Positions 17,898 to 25,785 of a stretch of 64,000 nt of DNA are shown one piece after another. The translations under genes were made by a program, and so were the position numbers. The stretch comes from Actinomycetota bacterium (GTDB taxonomy: Bacteria > Actinomycetota > Actinomycetes > S36-B12): contig JAUSNB010000023.1 in NCBI GenBank assembly GCA_030645615.1, positions 1 to 64,000 on the forward strand, given 5' to 3'. The notes beneath the pieces are model-generated. The model saw only the letters and a program-made list of their open reading frames with translations, did not search any database and was not told the origin of the DNA. The number at the start of each line of letters is the position of its first letter. Within the stretch, counting starts at the first letter, position 1.

Positions 17898-18003
17898 ACC
17901 TTTTCTGCCGCGCTGATAGCGTCCACGGACCGGAACATCTCTAGACACTCTTGCACTGGTCCGATACGAGCCTGGTGCTGGCTGCGCGACTGCGTGGTGG
18001 CGG

Positions 18004-18450
18004 TTAGGCCGGATACGAGGCTTCGGCGATCACGTCGGCAAGTTCCTTGGGCAGCAGGGTTCCGACGGAGAACTCCAGCGCCTTCGCGTGCACGTCCTTG
18101 TCGTTCGTGACGATCACCCAAGTGTCGGAGAAGAGGCTCGGCACAGCCGGATTGTTGAGGGCGAGCGCCATGGCTACAAGGATCGGATCGGCCGCTCCCT
18201 TGTTGCCGTAGAGATCGATCAGCTGCGTTGAGCCGACAGGAACCGTCTTCATGACCTCCACCAACTGCGTCAAGACGTCGGGAGCCATCGCGATGGTCAG
18301 CGCGTCAAGTGTCTTCGCGTAGGCGACGCGACGTGCTTCGTGGGCGACCTCAGCGGGCACGCGGCAGCGTTCCCGGAAGAAGCTCGACTCGCGCCTTTCC
18401 TTTCCCAGGGTGCCGAGGACGTTGTTGTCGAGGAGGTACATCGTGCTCAT
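18004..18450 (-). CDS. PIN-domain RNase, predicted toxin
   Basis: A 148-residue single-domain PIN protein. The four acidic residues expected in an active PIN site are present: D8 (YLLDNN), E34 (PAEVAHEAR), D88 (GAADPILVA) and D117/D119 (IVTNDKD). PIN toxins are Mg-dependent RNases. Its ATG overlaps the stop of the upstream immA-like gene (ATGA), the usual antitoxin-first layout. It runs against the hsdR-hsdS-HEPN operon, with 106 bp between the convergent stops and no clear terminator. Its helical middle differs from VapC; it may belong to the DUF4411-like group. Confidence 0.78.
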   Translation of the reverse strand: MSTMYLLDNNVLGTLGKERRESSFFRERCRVPAEVAHEARRVAYAKTLDALTIAMAPDVLTQLVEVMKTVPVGSTQLIDLYGNKGAADPILVAMALALNNPAVPSLFSDTWVIVTNDKDVHAKALEFSVGTLLPKELADVIAEASYPA

Positions 18451-19628
18451 GAGATCGCCGCTCGGAAGTCATTGATCGCCCGCTCGCCACGGTAGGTGTT
18501 CGAGAACATGACGCGGCAGAAGTCGCTGGTCGAGATTCCGTTGGAGTCGAACAGGGCAAGCATCCGGCGTGAGCACTCACGTCCGTTGTACCTCTTGAGA
18601 GCGTTCATGGGCAGCATGCTGCGACGCGGCGTCTTGTCCGCCTTGTCGTAGGCATCCTTCAGAGCGATCAGGTGTGTTTCTGCCTCGTCCCGCGTCAGCA
18701 GCTTGAGACGCTGCGCTCGCATCACGACGGCACTGGGCGTCACCTTGTAGACGTCTGACGCCGCTCGAATCGCTTCGAGGTCCCTAATGTTGGCACGCTG
18801 GAAGTCCGCGGCGGGCATGAGGATCTCTGCCGTCAGTTCGTATTCCCGCATCGACGTTTCATCCGTGGTGTGGCCGTTGTAGGTCACAGTCGCGAACCTG
18901 CCCCTTGCAACGAGCACCGCGAGGAGTGTCAGCGTGAAGACGCGCCGCCCCGTGGGCTCAAACTTCTCACCATCGTCGCCGCTTGCGATGAATATGAAGG
19001 GAACCTTGCCGTCCCTCAACGTCATCCCGCTGAAGATGGCTCCCTTCGGCATCTGCTGGGGCATGTAGTCCTTCGCACTCTGTGCAACGAGGACGTTCTG
19101 GGCCTCAAGCTTGTCTACTAGGACGTCGAGAGCATCGCCCTTGTTCTTGGTGCCCCTGAGCTCCGCCGGCAGGAGCTTCAGCGCCGCCATCAGCTTGGCG
19201 GCGTCCTGTTCGACAGATGCGCCGGGCTTCTTGAGGAGGTTGACGATGGCGTTCTTACCGAGCGTCTTGTCCTTCTTGATGTAGTCCTGCTTGAACTGCA
19301 GGTTCTTGACGAGCAACTCGACCTGGCTGAGTTCCACGCGGCTCCGTGAGTTCATGGCGAACTCTCGCCTCGAGCTGAACCCGGTTAGGAGCCGCTTGCG
19401 CTTGAGGCGCAACTGCTCATCCACCACGTCGCGGGGGGCGAAGAACAAGGGGTACGGGATCTCAGCCTTCCGGGCCATCTTCACCAACTCCGTGAAGGAG
19501 ATGGACCCCGTCTTGAGCGAATTCCGCACTGCAGCGTAGCCACTCACGACCGACTGCTCGAAGAGCGCTTCAAAGACTCCGCGCTCGATGGGTGTGGCGA
19601 CGCGATCTAGCGTCACATTTATCGACAT
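18447..19628 (-). CDS. ImmA/IrrE-like protein with lost zinc motif, predicted antitoxin
   Basis: A 393-residue protein with the COG2856 layout: iPyPLFF near residue 57, the MNSRSRVEL...FKQDYIKK block near 92-118 and, around residue 230, the segment that in ImmA/IrrE peptidases reads FTLAHELGH. Here it reads FTLTLLAVL, so H-E-x-x-H has become L235-L236-A-V-L239. The downstream ELTAEILMP block is conserved. The zinc peptidase is thus inactive, and no clear N-terminal helix-turn-helix is seen. Overlap with the PIN gene makes it the likely antitoxin. AGGAGG lies 12 bases before the ATG. Confidence 0.65.
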   Translation of the reverse strand: MSINVTLDRVATPIERGVFEALFEQSVVSGYAAVRNSLKTGSISFTELVKMARKAEIPYPLFFAPRDVVDEQLRLKRKRLLTGFSSRREFAMNSRSRVELSQVELLVKNLQFKQDYIKKDKTLGKNAIVNLLKKPGASVEQDAAKLMAALKLLPAELRGTKNKGDALDVLVDKLEAQNVLVAQSAKDYMPQQMPKGAIFSGMTLRDGKVPFIFIASGDDGEKFEPTGRRVFTLTLLAVLVARGRFATVTYNGHTTDETSMREYELTAEILMPAADFQRANIRDLEAIRAASDVYKVTPSAVVMRAQRLKLLTRDEAETHLIALKDAYDKADKTPRRSMLPMNALKRYNGRECSRRMLALFDSNGISTSDFCRVMFSNTYRGERAINDFRAAIS

Positions 19629-19657
19629 TCACGTCACCGCCTCCTGTTCTTCCCGAT

Positions 19658-19683
19658 GGCGAGATACAATTCTCGCCTAGTAT
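19658..19683. promoter_or_regulatory. Shared operator between divergent immA-PIN and hsdM promoters
   Basis: A perfect inverted repeat, GGCGAGA (19658-19664) and TCTCGCC (19671-19677), has a 6-bp spacer. On the minus strand TTGTAT (64-69 of this block) can be the immA -10. On the plus strand TAGTAT (19678-19683), directly abutting the repeat, can be the hsdM -10. One regulator bound here would control both transcripts. Confidence 0.5.
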
Positions 19684-19771
19684 GCGACGAAGTTTCGGAT
19701 GCCGCGCCGGAAGTGATCCTTTGCGGCGACGTCCTGCTGACTGGTCAGAGTGGACTGCCAGACTTGGACCT

Positions 19772-21265
19772 GTGACTGACGCCCGCCGCTTGATCGACAA
19801 GCTCATCGCCTACCGCAACGTTCTGCGCGATGCCGGTGTGGGTGTCATCGAGTACACCGAGCAGCTCACCTACTTGCTGTTCCTGAAGATGGCGCACGAG
19901 CGGGCGACGCGAAAGCTGGCGCCGCACGTGATCGTGCCGGAACAGTACTCGTGGCAGCGGCTTCTCGACGCTGACGGCCAGGAGTTGGAGACGGTCTACT
20001 CGCAGATCCTCACGGGCCTCGCGAGCCAGCCGGGCACCCTGGGCACGATCTTCCGCAAGTCCCAGAACCGCGTCCAGGACCCTGCCTTGCTCAAGAAGCT
20101 CGTCGTTGACCTCATCGGTCAGGAGAACTGGTCGGCAGGCGGGACCAACTTCACCGGCGACGTCTACGAGGAACTGCTGTCAAAGGGTGCCTCGGACCAA
20201 GGCTCCGGCGCTGGTCAGTACTTCACCCCGCGCGAGCTCATCAAGGCCGTCATCGACGTCGTACAACCGACCCCGAAGGACTCCGTCGTCGACCCTGCCT
20301 GCGGCACGGGCGGCTTCCTGCTCTTTGCCCACGAGTACGCCGCACGCGATGCCGAGAAGCTGACCCCGCCTGAGCGCGACCACCTGCGCGACTCCTTCGC
20401 CCACGGCTTCGACATTAGCGACGGTACGGCCCGCCTCGCCGCCATGAACCTGATGCTCCATGGCATGGGCACGCCCGATGGCGAGTCGCTGATCGAGGTG
20501 CGCGACGCCCTCATCGCGGACCCCGGTAACCGCTGGCCGATCGTCCTCACCAACCCGCCCTTCGGCAAGAAGTCCTCGATAACGATGGTCGGTGCCGACG
20601 GACGTGAGGCGCGTGACGACGCCGAGATCGAACGCCAAGACTTCGTCGTCACGACGGCCAACAAGCAAATGAACTTCCTCCAGCACATCATGACGATCCT
20701 CGACATCAATGGCCGGGCCGCCGTCGTCATGCCCGACAACTTGCTATTCGAGGGCGGCGTTGGCGAGACGCTGCGCAAGCGCCTGCTTCGCGACTTTGAC
20801 TTCCACACGATGATCCGCCTGCCCACCGGCATCTGGTATGCCACCGGCGTCAAGGCCAATGTCCTCTTCTTCGACAAGAAGCCCGCCTCGGAGACTCCGT
20901 GGACGAGCAAGCTGTGGGTCTACGACTTCCGCACTAACCAGCACTTCACGCTGAAGCAGAAGCCCTTGCGTCGAACTGACCTTGACGAGTTCGTCGGCCT
21001 GTACAAGGTGGGCAACCGCGATGCCCGTCAGGACGGCGGCGAGGAGAGCCGCTGGCGCTGCTTCACCTACGACGAGCTGCTCGCCCGAGACAAGACCAAC
21101 CTCGACATCACCTGGCTCCGCGACGACTCGCTCGAAGACCTCGATAACCTCCCCACGCCGGGGATCATCGCCCGCGAGATAGTCGAAGACCTCACCGCTG
21201 CCCTAGCCGAGTTCGAGGCCGTCGCGGCTGCTTTGGAAGCGTCGGACATTGGGATGGCCGAGTGA
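19772..21265 (+). CDS. hsdM: Type I restriction enzyme, DNA adenine methyltransferase subunit
   Basis: A 497-residue N6-adenine methyltransferase that both protects host sites and forms the core of the HsdRMS complex. The N-terminal HsdM_N helical domain starts ARRLIDKLIAYRNVLRDAG. The SAM-binding motif I is DPACGTGGF near residue 174 and catalytic motif IV NPPF near residue 264. GTG 19772 was chosen because the in-frame extension to 19592 would cross the divergent promoter region and the immA start. It is unusual in being separated from hsdRS by three other genes. Confidence 0.9.
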   Translation: MTDARRLIDKLIAYRNVLRDAGVGVIEYTEQLTYLLFLKMAHERATRKLAPHVIVPEQYSWQRLLDADGQELETVYSQILTGLASQPGTLGTIFRKSQNRVQDPALLKKLVVDLIGQENWSAGGTNFTGDVYEELLSKGASDQGSGAGQYFTPRELIKAVIDVVQPTPKDSVVDPACGTGGFLLFAHEYAARDAEKLTPPERDHLRDSFAHGFDISDGTARLAAMNLMLHGMGTPDGESLIEVRDALIADPGNRWPIVLTNPPFGKKSSITMVGADGREARDDAEIERQDFVVTTANKQMNFLQHIMTILDINGRAAVVMPDNLLFEGGVGETLRKRLLRDFDFHTMIRLPTGIWYATGVKANVLFFDKKPASETPWTSKLWVYDFRTNQHFTLKQKPLRRTDLDEFVGLYKVGNRDARQDGGEESRWRCFTYDELLARDKTNLDITWLRDDSLEDLDNLPTPGIIAREIVEDLTAALAEFEAVAAALEASDIGMAE

Positions 21266-21667
21266 AGGCTGAGATCGCTGGCGGCTCAGGGGACTCAGTT
21301 GAATCAGCGCGGCTCCGCGGCTCGCTGACTCTGGGTGGGACCGCGAGCAACTTGAGACTTGCCCTCCTGAGCCCGACTGGCGCCCAAGGATTTCGATTCA
21401 AGCATCGAGCGCAGGCAACGTTGTCTTTCGTTTCAGGAACCTCGGAACCTGCATCGCGGCGGTACTCACCGCCAAGGCTGCGCACCACGGCAATCTGGTC
21501 GTCGTCGGCGTGCCACTAGCGTGCCATTGCCCGCATTCCGGACGGGCTCTATGAGGGATTTCGCGCCAGATCTGTGCCACTAAGTGGGCACAAGAGAGCA
21601 TATTTCAACTAATCTAGTAGGAATAGGTGCACGCCGAAAACCGTTGCACTGCAACGACTTCCGGGGA
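21266..21667. other. Right end of the element, no convincing gene; candidate arm site
   Basis: Bases 21635-21655 match the inverse of 4739-4759 (16 of 21), suggesting paired integrase arm sites. GCGTGCCATT occurs here near 21519 and again near 4770 beside int. A frame through about 21330-21554 encodes a plausible but unrecognised C-terminal tail with no start codon, perhaps a gene relic. An 85-codon frame starting at 21262 has poor composition. Confidence 0.4.
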
Positions 21668-21711
21668 GTGGGGCGGGTCGGGCTCGAACCGACGACGACC
21701 AGATTATGAGT
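21668..21711. repeat. Right attachment site core (attR), 44-bp direct repeat
   Basis: This is identical to 4673-4716. It covers the tRNA(CAU) gene from one base beyond the discriminator to just past the anticodon, so the tRNA remains complete at this end. Confidence 0.93.
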
Positions 21712-21742
21712 CCGGGGCTCTAACCAGCTGAGCTACCGCCCC
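21669..21742 (-). tRNA. tRNA-Met (anticodon CAU), integration target
   Basis: A 74-nt cloverleaf without encoded CCA. The acceptor GGGGCGG pairs with CCGCCCC, the D-arm is GCTCAGCTGGTTAGAGC, the anticodon loop is CTCATAA, and the T-arm contains GGTTCGAGCCC. The anticodon is at 21706-21708. It lacks the C1 mismatch of initiator tRNA, so it is elongator Met or the CAU-reading tRNA-Ile2, whose C34 is lysidinylated; sequence alone does not settle this. Confidence 0.92.
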
Positions 21743-21865
21743 CTGCCGCGCCAGCAGCCTACTGAAGCCATGTGGCTGGACGAGGAGCCAGTGATGCTTG
21801 TTGGCGCCCCTACAATCTCGGAAGCCCGGGCACGCCGGGCTCTGCGCACCCCTGGGAGGGCGGAC

Positions 21866-22861
21866 ATGCCGTCGTCACAGGCAGGCTCGACGGACGCGCC
21901 GGTGTCCTTCCTCTCGGTGAGCTTCCCGGCCGCGGCGGGCAAGGACGCCGACGTGCATGCATGGATCGCCTCGACCGAGCACGCCGCCCGCACCGCCGAC
22001 GGGTACCTCGGCCTGATGGTCGACTCGGTGCCAGCACCCGGCGGCAGCACGGACTGGCGACTGACCTACCGCTTTGCGTCGGGCGTAGCCCGCGATGAGT
22101 GGCGCTCGGCTCCGGAACGGGCACAACTGGTCGCCGACGCCGGCCCGCTCTTTGCCGCGCCGCCGGTCGAGGCCCAGACCGAGGAGCTCGACGACGCCCG
22201 CACGTCCATGGTCATCAGCGAGTGGATCCCCGCCGAGCGGGTCGAGGATTGGCGGGCAGTCCAGGCCGAGCTGAACGCCGCCGTGGCCACGCGTCCCGGT
22301 TTCACCGGCATCGAGGTGTTCGAGCCGCCCAGCGAGGACGGCGTCTGGACGACGGTGATCACCTTCGCCTCCTACGCGGACCTGCAGGCGTGGAGAGAGT
22401 CGGACGAGCGCAAGCGCCTCGTGGCGCTCGAGGAGGGCTTCGCCTCGTCGCAAGTGCGGGTCCAGCCGGCGGGCCGCGACCTGTGGTTCGACACGGGCGC
22501 GTCCACGGCTGCGACCCCGACCTGGAAGAAGGCCATGACGGTCCTGGCCGTCCTCTACCCCCTCGTCACTGCCTACAACATCACCCTCGGCTCGTGGTTC
22601 GGCCGCGGCCTGTCCATTGGCGGCGAAACCGTCGTGGACGGACTGGGCATACCCTTCCCGGCGGTCGTGTTCATCGGCAACGTCATCGGGACCATCTTGC
22701 TGACATGGGTCCTCATGCCCTTCGTCACGAGGGTCATGTCGTGGTGGCTGGACCCGCTGGCATCGAAGGACGAGACGATCCGGGGCGTGATGATCCTCAT
22801 TGGCGTGTACGCGGTGACGGTGGCCGTTACGGTGGCGATCTACATGGGCTGGGGATTCTGA
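21866..22861 (+). CDS. Double antibiotic-biosynthesis-monooxygenase-like domain protein with three C-terminal helices
   Basis: A 331-residue protein. Two ferredoxin-like ABM-type domains lie at about residues 10-110 and 115-210 (the second with TRPGFTGIEVFEPP and TFASYADLQAWRESDERKRL). Three membrane helices follow, at about 225-250, 265-290 and 305-328. The layout matches an uncharacterised family (COG3224). I chose ATG 21866 (MPSSQAGSTD), preceded by GGGAGGG, over the upstream 21770. It is first in an apparent four-gene run leading to HMG-CoA reductase, so a role tied to that enzyme is possible but unproven. Confidence 0.75.
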   Translation: MPSSQAGSTDAPVSFLSVSFPAAAGKDADVHAWIASTEHAARTADGYLGLMVDSVPAPGGSTDWRLTYRFASGVARDEWRSAPERAQLVADAGPLFAAPPVEAQTEELDDARTSMVISEWIPAERVEDWRAVQAELNAAVATRPGFTGIEVFEPPSEDGVWTTVITFASYADLQAWRESDERKRLVALEEGFASSQVRVQPAGRDLWFDTGASTAATPTWKKAMTVLAVLYPLVTAYNITLGSWFGRGLSIGGETVVDGLGIPFPAVVFIGNVIGTILLTWVLMPFVTRVMSWWLDPLASKDETIRGVMILIGVYAVTVAVTVAIYMGWGF

Positions 22862-22907
22862 CCGCGGCTCGACCCCAGCCGGCAACCCAGCGAAGGAGCC
22901 ATCCCGC

Positions 22908-24035
22908 ATGAGCCAGACCTCCGTCCCCGACTTCATGCGCGAGGTCGTCCGTGACGTGCCGCCGGCAACGCCGACCGACGTCGGCCTGGCGGCCGCGCTG
23001 GCCCTGAACTCCGCCAAGGACGGGATCTACGCGCACGCACTGGCTGCGTACCAGAAGAACCTGCTCGACGCCTGCCCTGTCATCCTCGGCCTGTTCACCA
23101 GCCAGGGCGGGGAGTTCACGCTGTACCTCCCCGGGCACGAGCCGATCCTCGCGCCGCGCGTGCCGATCCAGTACGAGGCGACAAAGTCGGTCGGCCACAG
23201 CGCCATCGCCGTGTACCAGCTCGTCGCTCGCTACACGGGCAACCCTGCGGATCCTGCCTGGCACGGGCCTATGCGATCCTTCCGCGAGCAGGTGGAGCAG
23301 GTGCTGAGGACCTGCGATGACTGGGGCCTGCCGGCAGATGCGCATGGCGCCGTGCGGTACATCCTCACCACGAACCGGGACTTCATGACTCAGTGCCTCG
23401 ACTCGGGCGGGTTCACCCCCGAGACGTTGACGGTCTACGCGCAGTCGCTCAAGCCGAGCATCCAGGCCGCCATCGGCTACGCGGCCGGCCTCCAGGTCAG
23501 CCACTGGATGGCCGTCATGGACGAGTGGCGCGCACTCATCGGTGACGAGGCCTGGCCCCGGACCTACGGCGTGACCAACTCGCTGTACGTCGCCCGGCCC
23601 AACAACATCCTGTTCACCGTCATGGCCCAGTACTTCGGCCAGGAGGCCTTCAACGACCGGCTGCTGCTGCTCGAGACCACGGAGTTCAGCACCACGCGGG
23701 AGTCGATGCTCGACCTGCTGACCCGGATCATCTCGGATCGCGTCCTCGGGCAGGTGTTCTTCAAGGACTACTTCCTCATGGACTCCGAACTCCTGTCGAC
23801 CGGCGCCCGCGACGCGATCGCGGCCGGCGTGGCGCAGCGCGCGTCCAGCGCGGATCCGTCCGGGCTGAGCCAGGTCGCAGCCGAGGCCTCGTCGCGCGGG
23901 ATGCAGCCGCTGCTCGCGCCGCTGGCCCCGTTCCGCACGTGGGAGTGGCCGTGGCGTACGCGCACCGATACCGGCGTCGGGCCTACGACCCTCGCCGAGA
24001 CCGATGCCTCGCCCGATCCCCTCACGGGCGCATGA
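22908..24035 (+). CDS. Soluble protein of unknown function, HMG-CoA-reductase neighbour
   Basis: A 375-residue protein that I do not recognise. It is largely helical, with no signal peptide or membrane segment. Conserved-looking patches are GEFTLYLPGHEPIL near residue 67, a His-containing SVGHSAIAVYQLV near 92, and YGVTNSLYVARPNN near 225. AAGGAG precedes the ATG. Its TGA overlaps the ATG of the HMG-CoA reductase gene, which implies translational coupling and a shared job. The Arg/Pro/Thr-rich C-terminal 60 residues look disordered. Confidence 0.6.
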   Translation: MSQTSVPDFMREVVRDVPPATPTDVGLAAALALNSAKDGIYAHALAAYQKNLLDACPVILGLFTSQGGEFTLYLPGHEPILAPRVPIQYEATKSVGHSAIAVYQLVARYTGNPADPAWHGPMRSFREQVEQVLRTCDDWGLPADAHGAVRYILTTNRDFMTQCLDSGGFTPETLTVYAQSLKPSIQAAIGYAAGLQVSHWMAVMDEWRALIGDEAWPRTYGVTNSLYVARPNNILFTVMAQYFGQEAFNDRLLLLETTEFSTTRESMLDLLTRIISDRVLGQVFFKDYFLMDSELLSTGARDAIAAGVAQRASSADPSGLSQVAAEASSRGMQPLLAPLAPFRTWEWPWRTRTDTGVGPTTLAETDASPDPLTGA

Positions 24036-25213
24036 CCGCGGAGCGGGCCCCGTCCGTCCCGCGCGAGCGGGAGGGCGACTACACCGAGGCCAACGCCGCC
24101 CGCCGCCGCGACTTCGCCCGCGAAATGACGGGTGCCGACCTCGCACACGTCGGCAGCTACTCCGTCGACCCCGCCTCCCTGCCCGGGAACATCGAGAACT
24201 TCATGGGGGTGGCACAGGTCCCGATCGGCCTGGCCGGCCCGCTGCGGATCAACGGCCAGCACGCGCAGGGCGACTTCTACGTCCCCATGGCGACGACCGA
24301 GGGGACGCTCGTCGCCTCCTACAACCGCGGGATGCGCCTGCTGAGCGAGGCCGGCGGCGTGCGGGCGACGGTCGTCGGGGACCGCATGCAGCGCGCGCCG
24401 GTCTTCGCCTTCGCCAACGCCGTCGAGGCCGTCGAGTTCGGCGCGTGGATCCGCGAGCACCACGACGAGATCGCGGCTGCAGCCGAGTCCACCACCAGCA
24501 TCGGCCGGCTCGTGGAGATCGAGCAGTACGTCGTCGGCCCGCTCCTGTACCTCCGGTTCGACTACACGACCGGGGACGCAGCCGGGCAGAACATGGTCGG
24601 CCGGGCCACCCACGCGGCCTGCGAGTGGCTGAAGGAGCAGTACCCCGCGGCGAGCCGATACATGCTGTCCGGCGGCATCGACACCGACAAGAAGCACTCG
24701 GCCATCAACGTGCTGCAGACCCGTGGCAAGAGGGTGGTCGCCGAGGCCGTCATCCCGGCCGACCTGCTCCGTTCCATCATGGGCGTCGAACCGGCCACCC
24801 TCTTCTGGGCCCGGCAACTGAGCCAGACCGGCGCCTTCCTGTCCCGCTCGGCGAACAACGGCGCCCACGCGGCCAACGGCCTCACCGCGCTGTTCATCGC
24901 GACAGGGCAGGACGTCGCCAACGTGTCCGAGTCGCACGCCGGCATCGTGTACACCCAGATGCTGGAGTCCGGCGACTACTACTGGTCCATCACCCTGCCT
25001 GCCCTCATCGTCGCCACGGTGGGCGGAGGTACCGGTCTGGCCACCCAGCGGGAATGCCTGGAACTGCTCGGCTGCCACGGTCCGGGCAAGGTGCGCAAGC
25101 TGGCGGAGATCTGCGCGGCAGTCGTCCTGGCCGGCGAGATCTCCCTCGGCAGCGCGGTGCTCGCGGGCGACTGGGTCTCCAGCCACGAAAGACTGGGCCG
25201 CAACCGCGGCTAA
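24032..25213 (+). CDS. 3-hydroxy-3-methylglutaryl-CoA reductase (HMG-CoA reductase)
   Basis: A 393-residue enzyme making mevalonate from HMG-CoA with NADPH. The conserved blocks and the catalytic residues of the class I family are present: ENFMGVAQVPIGLAGPL near residue 55, E90 in ATTEG, D182 in GDAAGQN, K220/K221 in TDKKHSAIN, D294 in GQDVAN and H385 in SSHERLGRNR. ATVGGGTGLATQ near 329 is the final signature. No other mevalonate-pathway gene is in the window, and most actinobacteria use the MEP route, so its product may feed a special pathway. The start ATG overlaps the previous stop. Confidence 0.9.
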   Translation: MTAERAPSVPREREGDYTEANAARRRDFAREMTGADLAHVGSYSVDPASLPGNIENFMGVAQVPIGLAGPLRINGQHAQGDFYVPMATTEGTLVASYNRGMRLLSEAGGVRATVVGDRMQRAPVFAFANAVEAVEFGAWIREHHDEIAAAAESTTSIGRLVEIEQYVVGPLLYLRFDYTTGDAAGQNMVGRATHAACEWLKEQYPAASRYMLSGGIDTDKKHSAINVLQTRGKRVVAEAVIPADLLRSIMGVEPATLFWARQLSQTGAFLSRSANNGAHAANGLTALFIATGQDVANVSESHAGIVYTQMLESGDYYWSITLPALIVATVGGGTGLATQRECLELLGCHGPGKVRKLAEICAAVVLAGEISLGSAVLAGDWVSSHERLGRNRG

Positions 25214-25230
25214 CGGACGAAGGAGCAGGC

Positions 25231-25782
25231 ATGAGAACGCTCACGATTGCGCTCGTTGCGACCGCGCTCGCGACAGCCGGTGCGCTGGCCCCCGGGCCTG
25301 CGTCGGCAATGGGGACCGGCGACCAGTACGAGGACCTCCAGGTCGGGGTGACGTACACGGTCTACGAGCCAGGCTACGTAGCGGGGCTGGCGCTGGACGG
25401 CGACATCGGGTCGCCCTGCCCGGCCGGGGAGGACGAGAACGTCCACGCGTCGTACGGCACCTTCGGCGCCACATACCTGACCATCGACGAGGGCCGGCCG
25501 ATCTGCGTCGAGACCCTCGGCGACGGGAAGATCGTGTCGCGCGTGAGGATCCAGGGCAGGCGGGCAGCCGTCGAGGTGTTCTGCGACTACAGCAATGCGG
25601 CCCAGTGGCGTGCGTGCAGCCCCGCCGACATCGCGAGGTACGGCGGCGCGATCAGTCTCACACTGCCCGGTGCGGCCGGCCTGCGGTCCACCGCCGTCCG
25701 GCTGGTGACCGACGGCAAGAAGCCACTCACCTATGCGCAGCTCCTCAGGGTGGCCCGCAACCTCCAGCCCACGGGCGGGTAG
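25231..25782 (+). CDS. Secreted protein of unknown function
   Basis: A 183-residue exported protein that I do not recognise. A Sec signal peptide covers residues 1-27 (cleavage after ASA). The mature part is beta-rich, with four cysteines (CPAG, ICVE, FCDY, ACSP) that may form two disulfides. GAAGGAG precedes the ATG, 17 bp after the HMG-CoA reductase stop, so it is probably the last gene of that operon. Its 3' end nearly touches the convergent thioesterase gene. Confidence 0.65.
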   Translation: MRTLTIALVATALATAGALAPGPASAMGTGDQYEDLQVGVTYTVYEPGYVAGLALDGDIGSPCPAGEDENVHASYGTFGATYLTIDEGRPICVETLGDGKIVSRVRIQGRRAAVEVFCDYSNAAQWRACSPADIARYGGAISLTLPGAAGLRSTAVRLVTDGKKPLTYAQLLRVARNLQPTGG

Positions 25783-25785
25783 GGC

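Larger units (their letters stand above)
4673..21711. mobile_element. Integrative mobilisable element (IME) carrying several defence systems
   Basis: The element is bounded by an exact 44-bp direct repeat (4673-4716 and 21668-21711). The right copy is the 3' half of a tRNA(CAU) gene; the left copy lacks the tRNA 5' half. Unit length between repeat starts is 16,995 bp. Inside are a tyrosine integrase, AbiEi/AbiEii, an excisionase, a MobF relaxase, hsdR-hsdS-HEPN, immA-PIN and hsdM. I see no FtsK/TcpA, VirB/Tra or replication-initiator gene, so transfer would need a helper conjugation system. Several element genes look less GC-extreme than their chromosomal neighbours, consistent with acquisition. 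Confidence 0.9.

Noticed and set aside
19592-19771. N-terminal extension of HsdM
   Set aside because: It would overlap the divergent immA start and cross both predicted promoters; HsdM homology begins at about 19775.
21262-21519. 85-codon frame overlapping the hsdM stop
   Set aside because: Although a GTGA overlap is attractive, the product is low-complexity Ser/Arg/Leu with no recognisable motif.
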